DNA from: Trametes villosa
Lineage: Eukaryota > Basidiomycota > Agaricomycetes > Polyporales > Polyporaceae
Assembly (NCBI GenBank): GCA_002964805.2
Contig: PUDQ02000003.1
Location: 434,001-498,000, forward strand
DNA length: 64,000 bases
Direction: 5' to 3'
The notes beneath the pieces are model-generated. The model did not search any database, had not been told where the DNA came from, and was given only the letters and a program-made list of their open reading frames with translations. The position numbers and the translations under genes were made by a program. Below, in pieces: positions 21,956-33,594 of the stretch; the first letter of the stretch is position 1; each line of letters begins with the position of its first letter.

Positions 21956-23893
21956 TCACAGCGTGATGCGCGCACGCTTCCGCGGATGCTCCGCTCCGGC
22001 CTGCGCGACTGGCAGGGAGAGCCCTTCCACCTCGAGGCCGAGGAAGGCCAACTCCTCGACTCCCGGCGCGCGCACTAGGATCGTGTGCGTCTGCTTGTCG
22101 ACGTGGAACTTCTCGTCCATGCGGCGCGCGCGCCAGCTAGCGTTCTTCGCTTCCCATACCTCGACCGCGCTCGCGTTGCCGAGCACCTCGCGCGCGCCCG
22201 GCGTCATGCCTACGCTGACGTTGCGATCGCCGGGCAGGTCCTGCTCCAGATTCGCATCCGATTCCTGGACGTGCGCGTCAGCCACCGCACGCAAGCGCTC
22301 ACGCACTGCGTACTCACCGCTCCCCAACACACCACGATCAGTTTGCGTGCGTCTCGCGCCCGCCTGTAGATGCGCCTCTCAGCCAGCACAGAGTGCAGCC
22401 GGTAGTCATCCTGCCTCATGCCCTCGCCGAGCTGGTCCATGTCGATGGCGTTGAGAATGCGCCCGAGGGCGATGCACCCCTTCACCGAGCTAGGGCGAAT
22501 GAGCAGGGCACCGCCGTACTTCGGTATGCGGAAGGGCGTCTTAACGTCGGGTACCTGTCGCCACGTCTTCTCACTGGTGTGCCAGAACTTGAACGACTCG
22601 CCGTCCTGGAGGCGGTGGTCTCGCACCATGGGGTAGTCTGCGAGGCAGCATTCGTCGACTGCGCGAAGTTGCACGCGAACGGTCTGCGGAGGGACCCCAG
22701 CCTGCCATACCGCAGTTAGCTCACTCTCCCTTGGACTACGGCAACCCACCGCGCTCACCACCGGCCAGAAGAACATCGTGATGTAGTCCTACGAAACGGT
22801 GAGCACAGTGAGTGAGTGAACATGGCATGGAACGTACATCCGCCCGGTCATCGTCGTCGTGGTCCTTGTGCATTACCGCCAGCTGCGTCCGACATGACGG
22901 TCAGTATCATTTCCGGAGAGGGCGTACCTGCACTTACAACATACGGGTCGAACCTATGAGTGACCTGCCTGCACATCAGCAAGTTCATTCGCCGCCGCGA
23001 GCTCGACCAACGTACCTCGTGAATCTCGTCCGGCATCACACCGTAAATGTCTCTGAACTGGTCCTCGAGCTCCTCCTGCTCTTTGAGCTTGTCCTCGAGT
23101 TCTGCCTGCTCTCTGAGCTTGTCCTCGTCGTCCTCATCGTCCTCGTCGTCAGTTATCTCGATGACGTCGTCGTCATCCACCTGGCTCGGCTCGGGCTCGT
23201 CTCCGTCCTCGCTACGGGCACCTCGGTTCGCGATGCCTTGGTTGGCCACATTCTGAAACGATACGATCAGCGGCGCTCGAAGCAAGATGGGGACGGCGTA
23301 CCGCAAACGGAAGCGCCTCCCACGCCGCGGCCTGGTCCTCCAGCGTGCCCTCCTCCAAAGCGACCCTCTTGGCCATCGCTTCGTCCCCTTCCAACTCCCC
23401 CTCGACTACTGTGGCGCCGCCGTTACCGGCCCTGCGGGGTACCCTCTTCGCCTTGCCCGCAGGCCCGGCCTTTGCCCCCTGCTTGCGGTTGTTCGCCTTC
23501 AGAGCTCGCCCTTCAGCGCGGATGGCTTCGATTTGTAGGAGAACGGCATCTGTAGGGCCTGCCTGGTACGGTATGAGGAGGTGCCCGTGTGCACACTGTC
23601 GGAAAATATCAGCGCAAACCCTCCGCTAGCTGTCGAGCACGACGTACCATATATTTAAGCGCTCCCGCAAAACCCTGCCGATACATCATCCCGGCCGACA
23701 TGGTTGCCTGTGCTCGCGGGATGCCCGCCGTCACGCACACCTCACAGTGACTCACGTTGGGCATTCTTGAGCCCGCGTCCAGGTGGCAGAGAGCCCTGAG
23801 CCGGTCGTCGTATTTACGCCCCTCCTTCGGGTTGGGATTCCCGCGCACCTGCGTACGATAGAGTCGCCAGTTCGGGTCGATGTAGTCGGACAT
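21956..23893 (-). CDS. KDZ-element accessory gene A, unknown function, SIM-like motif
   Basis: Seven-exon model, all in frame: 23648-23893, 23302-23595, 23016-23252, 22945-22953, 22838-22882, 22318-22788, 21956-22240 (528 aa). The 9-base exon (V-R-P) is optional, because skipping it also keeps frame. N-terminus MSDYIDPNWRLYRTQV, then HCEVC and a later CAHGH that could bind metal. The middle is acidic with DDDVIEITDDEDDE, a hydrophobic core plus acidic tail like a SUMO-interacting motif, followed by a Glu/Lys/Gln helix (EQAELEDKLKEQEELEDQ). The C-terminal ~250 residues look globular (YPMVRDHRLQDGESFKFW, FRIPKYGGALLIRP) and end in a basic KRARITL. I recognise no family. Starts 224 bases downstream of gene B's stop. 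Confidence 0.75.
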
Positions 23894-24116
23894 GGTGGGG
23901 GAAGGAGGTTGAGGACGCCTACGCCTTCCTCGCCTGGGCATTGCCTATCTCGATCGCAAATTTCGTCTTCGGGTTGGACCGGATTATCAGCCTGCTGTCG
24001 TTTCGGGGTCTTCTTCGGTCTCTACTTCGTCCCTATAATCTATAGATTCACTCAGTAACCATGACCGATTTATTTACGCCCGCTCTACCGCTAGTAACAC
24101 CACCTCGGGCAGCGTA

Positions 24117-26268
24117 TTACATGTCCAGCGAGGCCGGAATCTCGATCGGGTCAGAGTACTTGTCTCCGATCGTCAAGTCGTAGAACTCCCTCGAGCCTGT
24201 TCGCACCAGGAAGCCACCGAGGCTCTCGGAACGCGCGCGACGAGCCTCCTCCTCCTCGGCTTCCCTCCATTCGGCATACGCCCTCGCCAAAGCGTCGTCC
24301 TCCTCGTCGTCGGATATCTCGATGACGTCGTTCCCTTGGACGCCGCCCCCCGCGTCGCCGACCTCCCCGGCTGCGTCCCCAGCCTCGTCGTCGTCGTCGT
24401 CGGCTATCTCGATGACGTCGTCCCCATGCACGCCACCCCCCGCGTCGCCAACCTCCCCGGCATCGTTCCCGTGCACGCCACCCCCCGCGCCGCCGACCTC
24501 CCCGGCATCGTTCCCATGCACGCCACCCCCCGCGTCGCCGACCTCCCCGGCTTCGTCCCCAGCCTCCTCGTCGTCGTCAGATACATGTAAGACGTTTTCT
24601 CCAGCTACCGCGCCTCCGGCGTTGTCAGCCCCTTCGGCTTCGTCCCCATGTTGTGCCTCCTCCACTTCCCCAGCCTGCAATTTCTCGTCCTCGTTCTCGG
24701 CGTACCCACGCTTCACGCTCCTCGCGTTCCTCCCAGCCTTGAGTGGCTTTACCTCAGCAGCGTTGGGCTCGCGCGCGGCGTCGGTGGGCTCGGACTCGGT
24801 GTTGCCGGAGATGCCTACTTCGTTCGCGGACTCGATCGAAGCTTCGCTAAGCTCGCGCGTGTCGTTGTGAAGCTCGCGCGCATCGTCGGCCAGCTCTCGC
24901 GCGTCGTCGGTAAGCTCGCGCTCGCGTGCAGCTTCGGTGGGGTCGAACTCGGCGCTGCCGGAGTTGCGGACGTCCTTCGCGGACTGGCGCGCGTCGTCGG
25001 TGGTCTCGCGCGCGTCGTCGGTGGTCTCGCGCGCGTCGTCGGTGGGCCCGCGCGCGTCGTCGGTGGGCCCGCGCGCATCGTCGATGGGCTCGTGCTCGCT
25101 GTGCTCGTGCTCGTCGCCCGTGGAGTCGCGCTCGGCGTCGATGCGCGCGGCGAGCATCTCCGTGTCCTCGGCGCCGTCCATCGCGCCGCCATCCTGCGGC
25201 CCAGAGGCAGACCGCCCGGCCTCCTTCGCTCGCTTCTCCGGGGGTTGAGCTCCGTCCGAAGCAGCGCGGCTTCTTCCCCGCTTGAGGGTTGGGTCGCTGG
25301 GAGAAGCATGAGGGTCCTGACGGCAGCGTGATCAGCAAACGTCCTCCACAGGGCTTCGTCAGGAGCCTCACCTCGAGCTCGCCGTCGGACACTTCGACGT
25401 CCTCCGGCGGACCGCCAGCATCTTCGATGGGGATAAGCTCGTCAGCCATCCCCGCCGTCACGGTACGGACTCCGACAAAGCCGAGGGCAGTCTCCAGTGC
25501 CGCGATCTCCGCGCCCAAGCCGAAGGTTAGATCAACGTCGATCTTCTTGATGAGGAGAGTCGACGTCCCGGCGTAGAAGGAGAGGTCGTCGTTGGGACTC
25601 TTGACGCCCCAGTCGGTGGTAGAGAGGTCCCAGACGCTGACCGCGTCGAGTGGTGCGAAATGATGCTCCCACACCTCCGCAGCGGCTCCGCCGAGCGACT
25701 GGACCGCCTGCGTGCGCAGACAGACTTTCCCGGGCGTCGAGAGGTGGACGATGAAGACGAGAGGGTGGCTGGACGCCTATGTCGAGTGTTAGAGAAGCAT
25801 AGAAAGCGCCCGGTCGAGCACTTACAGAATACCAAAAGACGACGCGTGCCCTATCCTCGTCCTGACCTCTGCCGTAAAGCTCGAGCTCCTCCGACGCCCC
25901 GGCGGGTGCCAGAAGAGTGCCGTACAGCGCCGATAGCTGCTCGCCGAACCCAGGGCACACGCGGACGTCTTGCGGGCGCAGCATGACAACATCGATCCAG
26001 CCCCGCAGACGCATCTGGGCTTGGTCGAGAGGACACATCTCCCAGCGCCCCTTGGCGAGGTTCCACATCTCGATGTGCTCGAAAGGTAGCCCACGAAGGG
26101 TCTCCACCACCCATGGCACGGTACAGAGACTGACTCGCACCGCACCATGAACGTTGGGGATTTCTCTCGTATCCGCACCCCGGCCCTCCTACAAAACTCT
26201 GAGTTCCTTGACCGCGAACAGACGGCACAGTCGCTCACCTCGGGCCACACAGACAACCAGACGGACAT
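24117..26268 (-). CDS. KDZ-element accessory gene B, globular N-terminus plus acidic repeat tail with SIM-like motifs
   Basis: Four exons: 26239-26268, 25826-26188, 25372-25776, 24117-25316 (665 aa). Residues 1-~265 look folded (VPWVVETLRGLPFEHIEMW, LTFGLGAEIAALETALGFV). The single last exon is disordered and acidic. It contains tandem seven-residue units of the TDDARET/TDDARGP type (about five), three or four near-perfect GEVGDAGGGVHGND units, and three SUMO-interacting-motif look-alikes: NVLHVSDDDEE, DVIEIADDDDD and DVIEISDDEED. The protein ends in a short ordered-looking segment (GGFLVRTGSREFYDLTIG, DPIEIPASLDM). The start ATG at 26268 is the first good one; an open frame continues upstream, so a longer N-terminus is possible. 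No known family. Confidence 0.75.
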
Positions 26269-26536
26269 GCTTTCTCGCAGCGCTGAGGTGGGCGGATGGA
26301 GAGAGCGGGACGGTGACGACCAGGGAAGTGAGTTCCCGCCCTTGCGGGAGGCGCACTGCCGCCCGCCAGACAAATTTTGGTCGGCGAGACGGGCGCCGGG
26401 ACCGCCTGTACGATCTCGCCAGCCCAGGCACCGGATAACGCAGCACCGGGCGGGATTCACATTCGAGGGTTCATCCCAAATAATACGCCCCAGCCGATCG
26501 TATTGCTACCCATTTTACATGCACGCGCCGCCCCAT

Positions 26537-28750
26537 TCATCGTCCCTTGCCCCGGCCCCGCCCACGGGCAGTCCGCTTTTTCTTGGCGGGAGCCTCCGCC
26601 ACTTTCTCCGCGCTGTCCGAACGGGCATGCTTCTCCCGCCCTTGCATCGAGGGTCCCGCTTGCGCATTGTCTGCAGTGAGAGTTTTCACGCTGGCGTACG
26701 GGGTTAGCCGGTGGGACGCTGTCGAGCTGGAGGGCATACCTTCGATCCTGCTTCTGGTAGTTTACGACGACGTCTCTCCGCGGTCTCCTCGCCGCGAGGG
26801 AGGCCGGTTCCGTCTCGGGGATGGTCACTCCGGACGTACCCAGGAGAGCGCTCTTTTTCTTCTTGCCTTTTTGGGAAGGGCGCGCCGGCGGCGGCAGCGA
26901 CGTATAATCCGGGTTAGGAAGGTCAATGTCGCCTGCTGTAGGCGTCACCGCATCGGGCGGCGCTGCATCGGGCGTCGCAGCGCGCAGTGAATAGCATGTC
27001 TCCGGGCGGCCGGAGCTCCGTGACTTACCAGATTCGGATGCGGCCCCGGCCGTGGCCTCACCAGTAGCGGGACCTTCGTTCGTCGCCGTCCCGAGGCTGG
27101 CACGGACTTCGCCCTCACCCGCACGCTCATCTGGTGGAGAGCGTCAGAGTAATCAAACACGTTCGGTGCGTGCCTCCTACCTGTCGGGGTCAGAGCGAGG
27201 ACAGCCCCTCCCGCGGCGGCGAGCCCGGTCTGAGCGTCCGCCGCTTCTTCCGGCGTGCTGGTAACCTCCGCGTGGGCGTCGATTGCGACGGGAGCGACGC
27301 TGGGCGATATCGGGGTCGATGCGGTCACACCCCGGAGCTGCGGGTCGATGGCTGCGTTGGGCGTCGTGTGATACCGAGGGCCTGCTGGGCTAGCGGGGGT
27401 GACGGGCGATACGGGGACGGGGCGATTGCGCCGAGTTCTCCGGGGCGTCTTCGGGGTTGAGGGCGTCCTCGCGACGGAGCCCGCCTCAGCTTGTTGGTCG
27501 GCGACACGTGCGCTGGGCGCCGCGGGCATCGTAGCCGACGGCGACGCCTGCGCCTGTGCCTTCTGGGCAGCCATCTCTGAGGCATCCATCAGTTTGCGCT
27601 CCTGCAAACACGCGACATCACGTACCTGCGAGGGCCTTCCGGCATCGGCGACCGAAGTCCTCCTCTTCCTGCTCTTCAGGCACTTGGGTGACATGAGACG
27701 GCGTACTCGCACAACCCGAAGGTCACGTACCTGGAGCGAACGTCTCTCCCCACAGGGAGAACACGAGCAGCAGCTGTTCCTTCGTGATCCGGAACGTTGA
27801 GCAGAACGCGTCCAAGAACGATAACCCGTTGCGGTTTCGGCCGGTCTGTGTGTTATCAACAGGAGTGTCAGTACATCGACGGCGGGTTCGAGGCGAGGGT
27901 ACGTACACGAAGTAGTCGGGCTCCCCCTTCTCGTCCAGACCGCCGACGCAGAGGAAGCCACCCCATCTAGCCTTGTCGTGCACCTCGTTCATGGCGGCGT
28001 CCAGGAGGTTTGAGATGCTTTCCACGCCGCTGCAAACGATGAGTAAGATCGAAGACCGTAGCACGGAGGACTTACTACACGGGCTCCTCGTCGAGCTGCT
28101 CCGAGTCGCGCTCCGCGTTGGTCGCTGCCGCCTGCGCCGTACATTCCGCTTGAACCTCCGGGCTCGCGTCGAGCCACGCCAGCTTGCAAAGACGCCGGTA
28201 TGGGCCGATCTGCATGTCCCCTCTGACAGGTGCATGTCCGCTGCCTTGGAAGACGTCGAGTGCACACCGGTCCCTCTGCTTGCGGCGTGGCGTCAGGGAG
28301 AGGTTCGCCAGTCGATGTTTCCCGCCCGCCGTCTTGCCCTTCCGCACAGCCTTGACTGTCTTGTCTTGCGATAGGTGGCTCCTGAAATCCTACAGGACGA
28401 TTAGCCAGCCTGCACATCGCGGATAGTGCCGGGGCACGCACTTCTTTCAAGGTCTCCATACGGCCTGCATGTTCCTCTGCAGTTTCGAGAGGCCAAGGCT
28501 TGAGTTCAGGGATCCTCTTGCGAGGCTTGCCCTTGCAGCGTAGCTCGAACTCCACGGCCGTCTCGCCGCGACGGGGCTTGGGAAATCGTGCCTTGTAGCG
28601 CGTGCAGAGCTCGTTGGCCGCGTCCTTGTAGTCGTATGAGCCGCCGCGCTTTGTCGTGATCAAACCAGTGACGTCCTCATCGGCCAACTGCTCTTCGAGC
28701 CATGCCGTCTCCTCCGTCGTCCACGCCGAGTTCTGCCGAGCCACGTACAT
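26537..28750 (-). CDS. KDZ-element accessory gene C, probable DNA-binding protein
   Basis: Nine exons: 28442-28750, 28076-28389, 27909-28029, 27731-27845, 27626-27682, 27181-27576, 27029-27130, 26740-26962, 26537-26690 (596 aa). The N-terminus has a Myb/SANT-like start (NSAWTTEETAWLEEQLADED, DYKDAANELCTRYKARFPKP). A second globular region follows (LDVFQGSGHAPVRGDMQIGP, LCKLAWLDASPEVQAEC, ARWGGFLCVGGLDEKGEPDY). A long Pro/Ala/Ser/Thr-rich linker leads to a very basic tail (KKKRTARGRGRGKGR), AT-hook-like. Layout suggests a chromatin- or DNA-binding partner of the transposase; this is inference. Two junctions (27731 to 27682 and 27626 to 27576) were set by frame and by intron lengths of 48-49 bases. 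Confidence 0.7.
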
Positions 28751-28955
28751 CAGTACGGAGGGGGAGGAGCAGCCTACCTTGTTCTCTGACGCTCGAGCAG
28801 AGCCCCGCGCTCTCGGGATATTCCGAGACCGGCCATCGAATATAATTATGCGAAAATTCTGCCCATTCAGAGTCAGAACGCGTCGGAGGACGTCAGGAAA
28901 TCGGGCCCACACCTATTGATACATTTTATTCGGTCGCGTTAATCTACCGGCCCTT

Positions 28956-31900
28956 TCAGTGTTCTGTGTCGATCGGGGGGACGGGGAGCCTCTGATACAC
29001 TCGTACAAACGTCATGACGTAGAAATCGACCGCCTGCTGGAGAGCGTCCCTATACTGTTCGTCGTCCCAGGCCGCAGAGCACTTTACCGCGTCTAGCAGC
29101 CGCTGCGGACATCCCGGCCACCGTGCCATGACCTTGACGAAAGCGACGAGGTGCGCGCGATGGGCCCCGGAATCGAGCGTCCTCGAGCCGAGTACCGGCC
29201 GATTGCGGTTCTCCGACAGATCCTCGGCGGGCAAGACACTCAGCACCGACGCAGGAGGACCCCAGATCGAGGTGACCGCGGACTCTCGGCCCCAGCGATC
29301 GAGCTCCTGCCAGTCCTTGCGATGGACCAGGAACGTGTCGAGCGCCATCAGCTCGCACCGGAAGTTGATTTCGTGGGCCTCCCATAACACCCACCGCCTC
29401 ACGGCGGGCGCATTGATGAGCGAACGGGCGTTCAATCGCTGTCCGCGGAAGGACACTAAGAGGTTCTCGCGGTACGAGGGGAGGAGAGCGACTCTGCCGA
29501 ATAGGCGACAGATCGCATTCCAGTCGTCCTGACGGCGCTTCGCTCGCCGAACGTCGGCAGCGCTCCCGCCCTTCGGGGTGTTCTCCTTTCCGTTAAAGTC
29601 GCCCCACAAAGCGGTGCGCCACTCGCCGATCGTCAAGGGGCAGCTGGACATCGTGGGATCGAACAGTCTCATGCGACAGAAGCGGCGGATGTGGAGGAAG
29701 TTGTGGAGATACCGCAAGATCTTGTCGTCATTGCGAGCAGCCGTTGCGTCGACGCAGTCGGGGGGAGCGGGGAGCTGGGATGAGACAGTGTCGAGGAGGA
29801 AGGGCGGCGGATAGAAGTAGAGCGCCTGCCCCGAGCTCAGTGCCACGGGCGACGATGCACGAAGCGATCGGGCCCAGGCCGGCGCAAGCGAATAGAACGG
29901 CGACGGGACAACCGCTTTCGCCGGCTGCGGCGCACCCAAACTCGGCGCTGCCGCGCCGCCTAGAGCTGGAGGCTGACCGTCGGTGCCTCCGTCAGCCGCT
30001 GAAGCCTCCCGTGCCGCGGCCAGCAGGCGCTTACGACTTCGCCGACTCTTCTTCGTCGCATCCTCTGCGGCCACGCCCGCGGCAGCGGGTCGCATCGCCA
30101 GGTGTTTCGCTCGAGCCTCCGCCCCCTCCGTCCTTGCTTTCTTCTCCGGCGAAGGTCCTTCCCCAGGTACCAGAACGGCCGGCGTGTCCGCAGCTTCCAG
30201 GGCGTGCATGTGTGTCCCGCAAACCAGCTTCGACACCGCCAACGCCATGACTTGAAGCCAATTGCCGGTCAGGTTGGCTACACCCGCAACCGTGCCCGGG
30301 GCGTGATAGATGGCAGGCTCGGCGCGACGCCCGGACATGTCGGTCGGCAGGGCTTGGAAGTCGACGATCCGCCAGACTTTGACGGTGTTGGTGAGAGGCT
30401 GCAGGAACCAGGTAGGCAGCCCGACCCTCGAGCAGGTTTGAGCGGCCGTTCCTTCGCGCACGAAGGCTCCCAAAACGGGTAGGACGTCGAGGCGATGGTC
30501 AGCGTCATCCGAGAGCCGCGGGTGCACGATTTCGAGGTACGTGCACAACCCCGCCAGCTCCAGAGAGATCCGCTGCACATGCGCCGCAACCGCGACCGCA
30601 GTCCCAGGAGCGGACGGTAGGACCTCCATACGCTCGACTGCCTGCCGCAGGATGACGAGGAGGACTTGACCGTGTTGTCGGTAGCTCTCTGGAGGGCACC
30701 TGATCGTGGAGATGTACATCTGGAAGCGCCGCATTTGCCACCGAGCGGCGTCGCCCAAGGAGCTACGCAGACACCTTTCTATGTAGCCGATGCCGCTCAC
30801 GCCCGTGTCACGGTGTTCCTCCCAGCTGGTCGAGGGGTCCAAGCTCTGCCAGAGCACGTCGTCGACGAAGCTGTCGGGCACGCGGGGGATGCAGGCGATG
30901 TGCATCATGTCCGGCACCAGGACTTGCGGCCACCGAGAATACTCCAGGACGCCCCATCGACCGTCGGCGTATGTTTCAATCACCTGGCGCTCGACCGGAT
31001 ATTCGGGGACGAAGTCCATGTTGGGCGAGGTGACGACCATGGAGTCGAAGAACCCTTGGGCGGCGACCTTGCCTTCAAAGGCCTGGCAAACTTGCGGAGC
31101 TGTGCGATATTGGTAAGTACTCGTAGGTCAACAGAGTGCATACATACCGGCACCATGCTGATTAACCCTCAACACCGGTTTAGGTGGCTTCGGCTGGCGT
31201 ACGGGCGCCGCGGCATTCGCCGGAGGGTTCGACGAACCGTCGACGGACCGCCTGCGCGGGGAGATGGCGTTGGGACGGGGGGAGGTTTGTGCGACGGGTT
31301 GGCGAGGCAGCTGAGGAGAGGACGGTTGGCGGGGCGCGGGGCCTGGAGGCGCGGGGGGTTGCGAGGCTGGGGGGCTGGTGGAGGAACTGATACGACGCAA
31401 CGCCAGTGAGTTGACATCTACACTTTGGGAGGATCAGTATTTACCTAGGAGCGGCGGAACCTGCAGCGCGGCGGTGCTGCGATGCAAGGGACACGTCGAC
31501 AGAGCTGTCACAGCGAACAATGGTCAGTAATTTCTCAGGTCAGCGTTTCCGGACACTCACCGGGTGGGGTCGTCTAGCGGAGGCTCTACTTCGCGCCGCT
31601 TGCGTTTGAAGCGCAACCCGGCCAGCGATGAGCGTGGTGGGCCTTCTGGGTTCGGTGGGGGCATGACCGTACGGATGGGGAGCCGGGGATGAGGATGGAT
31701 GTCGGGGGTGGGTCCCGCTACGGCGTCGCAGAGGGGCACCGTGTCGAGAGTGAAGTCTTGCGAGTGCGTGCCGTCTTCTTGGGCTTGCCTGACGTCTTGC
31801 CTTCGCGCTTTTGCCTTCGCGCCCTTGCTTCGTGGTCTTCAAACCCGGTACAGCGAGGGTGTTCCAACGCTGTACACAGAGTCTATGGAGCCCGAGCGCG

Positions 31901-32096
31901 TCAGATTAGGACTGTGCCAAAATCTTTCACGCTGGGTGCTGGTCTGTTGAGGTTGCGGTGCCTGTGGACGGTGATGTTAGCGCATATAGGCGATCGCGGG
32001 GGACTGGCTTACCGTGGAGGTGTCGTCGAGTGAGCAAGACGCGGTGGGGGAGCAATCAGTGGACGTGGCGACGGGCCAAGTGCGAAGCGCCCACAT
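28956..32096 (-). CDS. KDZ-element accessory gene D, large protein of unknown function
   Basis: Predicted exons: 32013-32096, about 31845-31961, an exon ending at 31561, 31445-31504, 31148-31386 and the very long last exon 28956-31099 (713 residues). The second-third exon junction is uncertain: the GTTTGA donor at 31844 breaks frame, and an earlier GTACAG donor would restore it. The N-terminal ~230 residues are Pro/Ser/Arg-rich and disordered (KPPKPVLRVNQHGA). The C-terminal region is globular: GVLEYSRWPQVLVPDMMHIA, GYIERCLRSSLGDAARWQMR, LHNFLHIRRFCRMRLFD, GRVALLPSYRENLLVSFRGQ, WVLWEAHEINFRCELMALD, ending FVRVYQRLPVPPIDTEH. No frame break in the long exon. No known family recognised. It faces the transposase across a 1.5-kb gap, and its stop is 206 bases upstream of gene C's start. 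Confidence 0.75.
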
Positions 32097-33594
32097 CCTC
32101 TGAGCCGATGCGATCACGTGAGGTTACACGCTTTATTGGACAAAGTCTTGCGCGCCTACATTACCCCAGGCCATGATCGGGGCACAGCTGTATAATAAAG
32201 CCGATCGCGTCGTAATATGACGCACTTTCAGTGTAGAGGCGGCATGGATGAGGGCGAATTGTCAAAGACACGGGCGAAGGCGGACGGGAGAGCTTGCGGC
32301 CATTGGAGGCAAATGGTGCGGAGATTAGCCGGATGCAGGAGAAGGTAAAAGTGACCGAATCTGTAATTAGATGCCTACGAGCATGCCTTAACGGCATGTA
32401 GCCGACCTCAGAAAGCCGTCATACAAGATATACAACGAGTGATTGTAAAGAGTTACATACGCACTATTAGAGCATCTTGACCGGGTTAATACACCGCCTG
32501 CGCGCAGCGTGAGACGGTGCGAGGCACTAAGTCCATCTTGACAACCACTCCCACTCGCCCGCGCCATCAATAACCGGCTCTCCTCTACGCTTTCGTCTCC
32601 TACGTCTCCAACCCACTCCAGCCACATCACAGCAAGCATGCGCAGTGGTCTCAAGGTACGTTCCCCAGTCAGGCCGAGGCACAAGCGACGTGCTGAGCAA
32701 CGATGCACGACGAGGGTTCTCGAGGGCTTTCGCTCAAGACTAGCCACTTTCGCTCAAGACACTCCCCCATTCCCTCTCTCCCCACCCCCATCCCATGCCA
32801 CACGGTTGCTGACACACATGCAATGCGCTGTGTGTCCACCGTGGGGGAGCTACCAGGTGGCACGGCCACCTGAAGATAGCTCTCCGGGCCACGTCAAGAC
32901 TCGCTACATCCTCCCTACGCCGGCGGCGTCATGCGACGAGGGGACGGGGATAAGACATGCGGGGGCATTGGATATAGGGCAGGAAGGTCATGGTGCAACG
33001 ACCAAGGTTCGTACGATGCATTGCGAGCACCGTAACCGACGGGCATTCTGCCCGTCGGATTCACTGATGTTGTAGCCGACTGCACGGGCTGGTAGCAGCG
33101 AGCACACCGCCGTCCGGCGTCGATGATGGACGCTTAACTCGACGGTCGCTGGGTCGCACTACGGCCCTACGACTGTTCGGGAGCAGCAGGGCATGCAGGT
33201 CTTGGAATACGCCACCTGGCAACCTGAGTAGGTTCGTCGTCCGTCGACCTCTGAATGTCCCTGACGTTCATCTCTGACACTGTTAGCTTAGGTCACGTTC
33301 CAGGTCGCCCAATCCTGCGAAGTTTGAAGGCATGCCTCGCGAAGCGCTGCGAGACGTTGTGCACCGGCCGGATTTATTAGGCTACGTAGATACGTTGGGA
33401 TGGGGTCAAGAACATGTATTCATGTTAGCGTAGTGCATCACTGTATATGCGGGCTGAGACAGCGCTGCGAGAGCTTGACGTTGGTGTAGATTGTAGGTGG
33501 TAGACCCTGCCGCTGCGTTCGGGCGCTACGGACTGCGCTCGATTTTCCTGCGTCCACCACACTTTTCGCGGCGCCCGCTTCTCGACTCGGCGCT
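32097..33594. promoter_or_regulatory. Divergent intergenic region between accessory gene D and KDZ transposase
   Basis: About 1.5 kb without a supported gene, the only long non-coding gap in the core of the element. By position it must carry the promoters of both the minus-strand cluster (at least gene D) and the plus-strand transposase. No specific element was identified. Confidence 0.4.

Noticed and set aside
31440..31470. Introns of only about 24-30 bases in accessory genes C and D
   Set aside because: Alternative acceptors further downstream give 48-58-base introns and correct phase for all but one junction.
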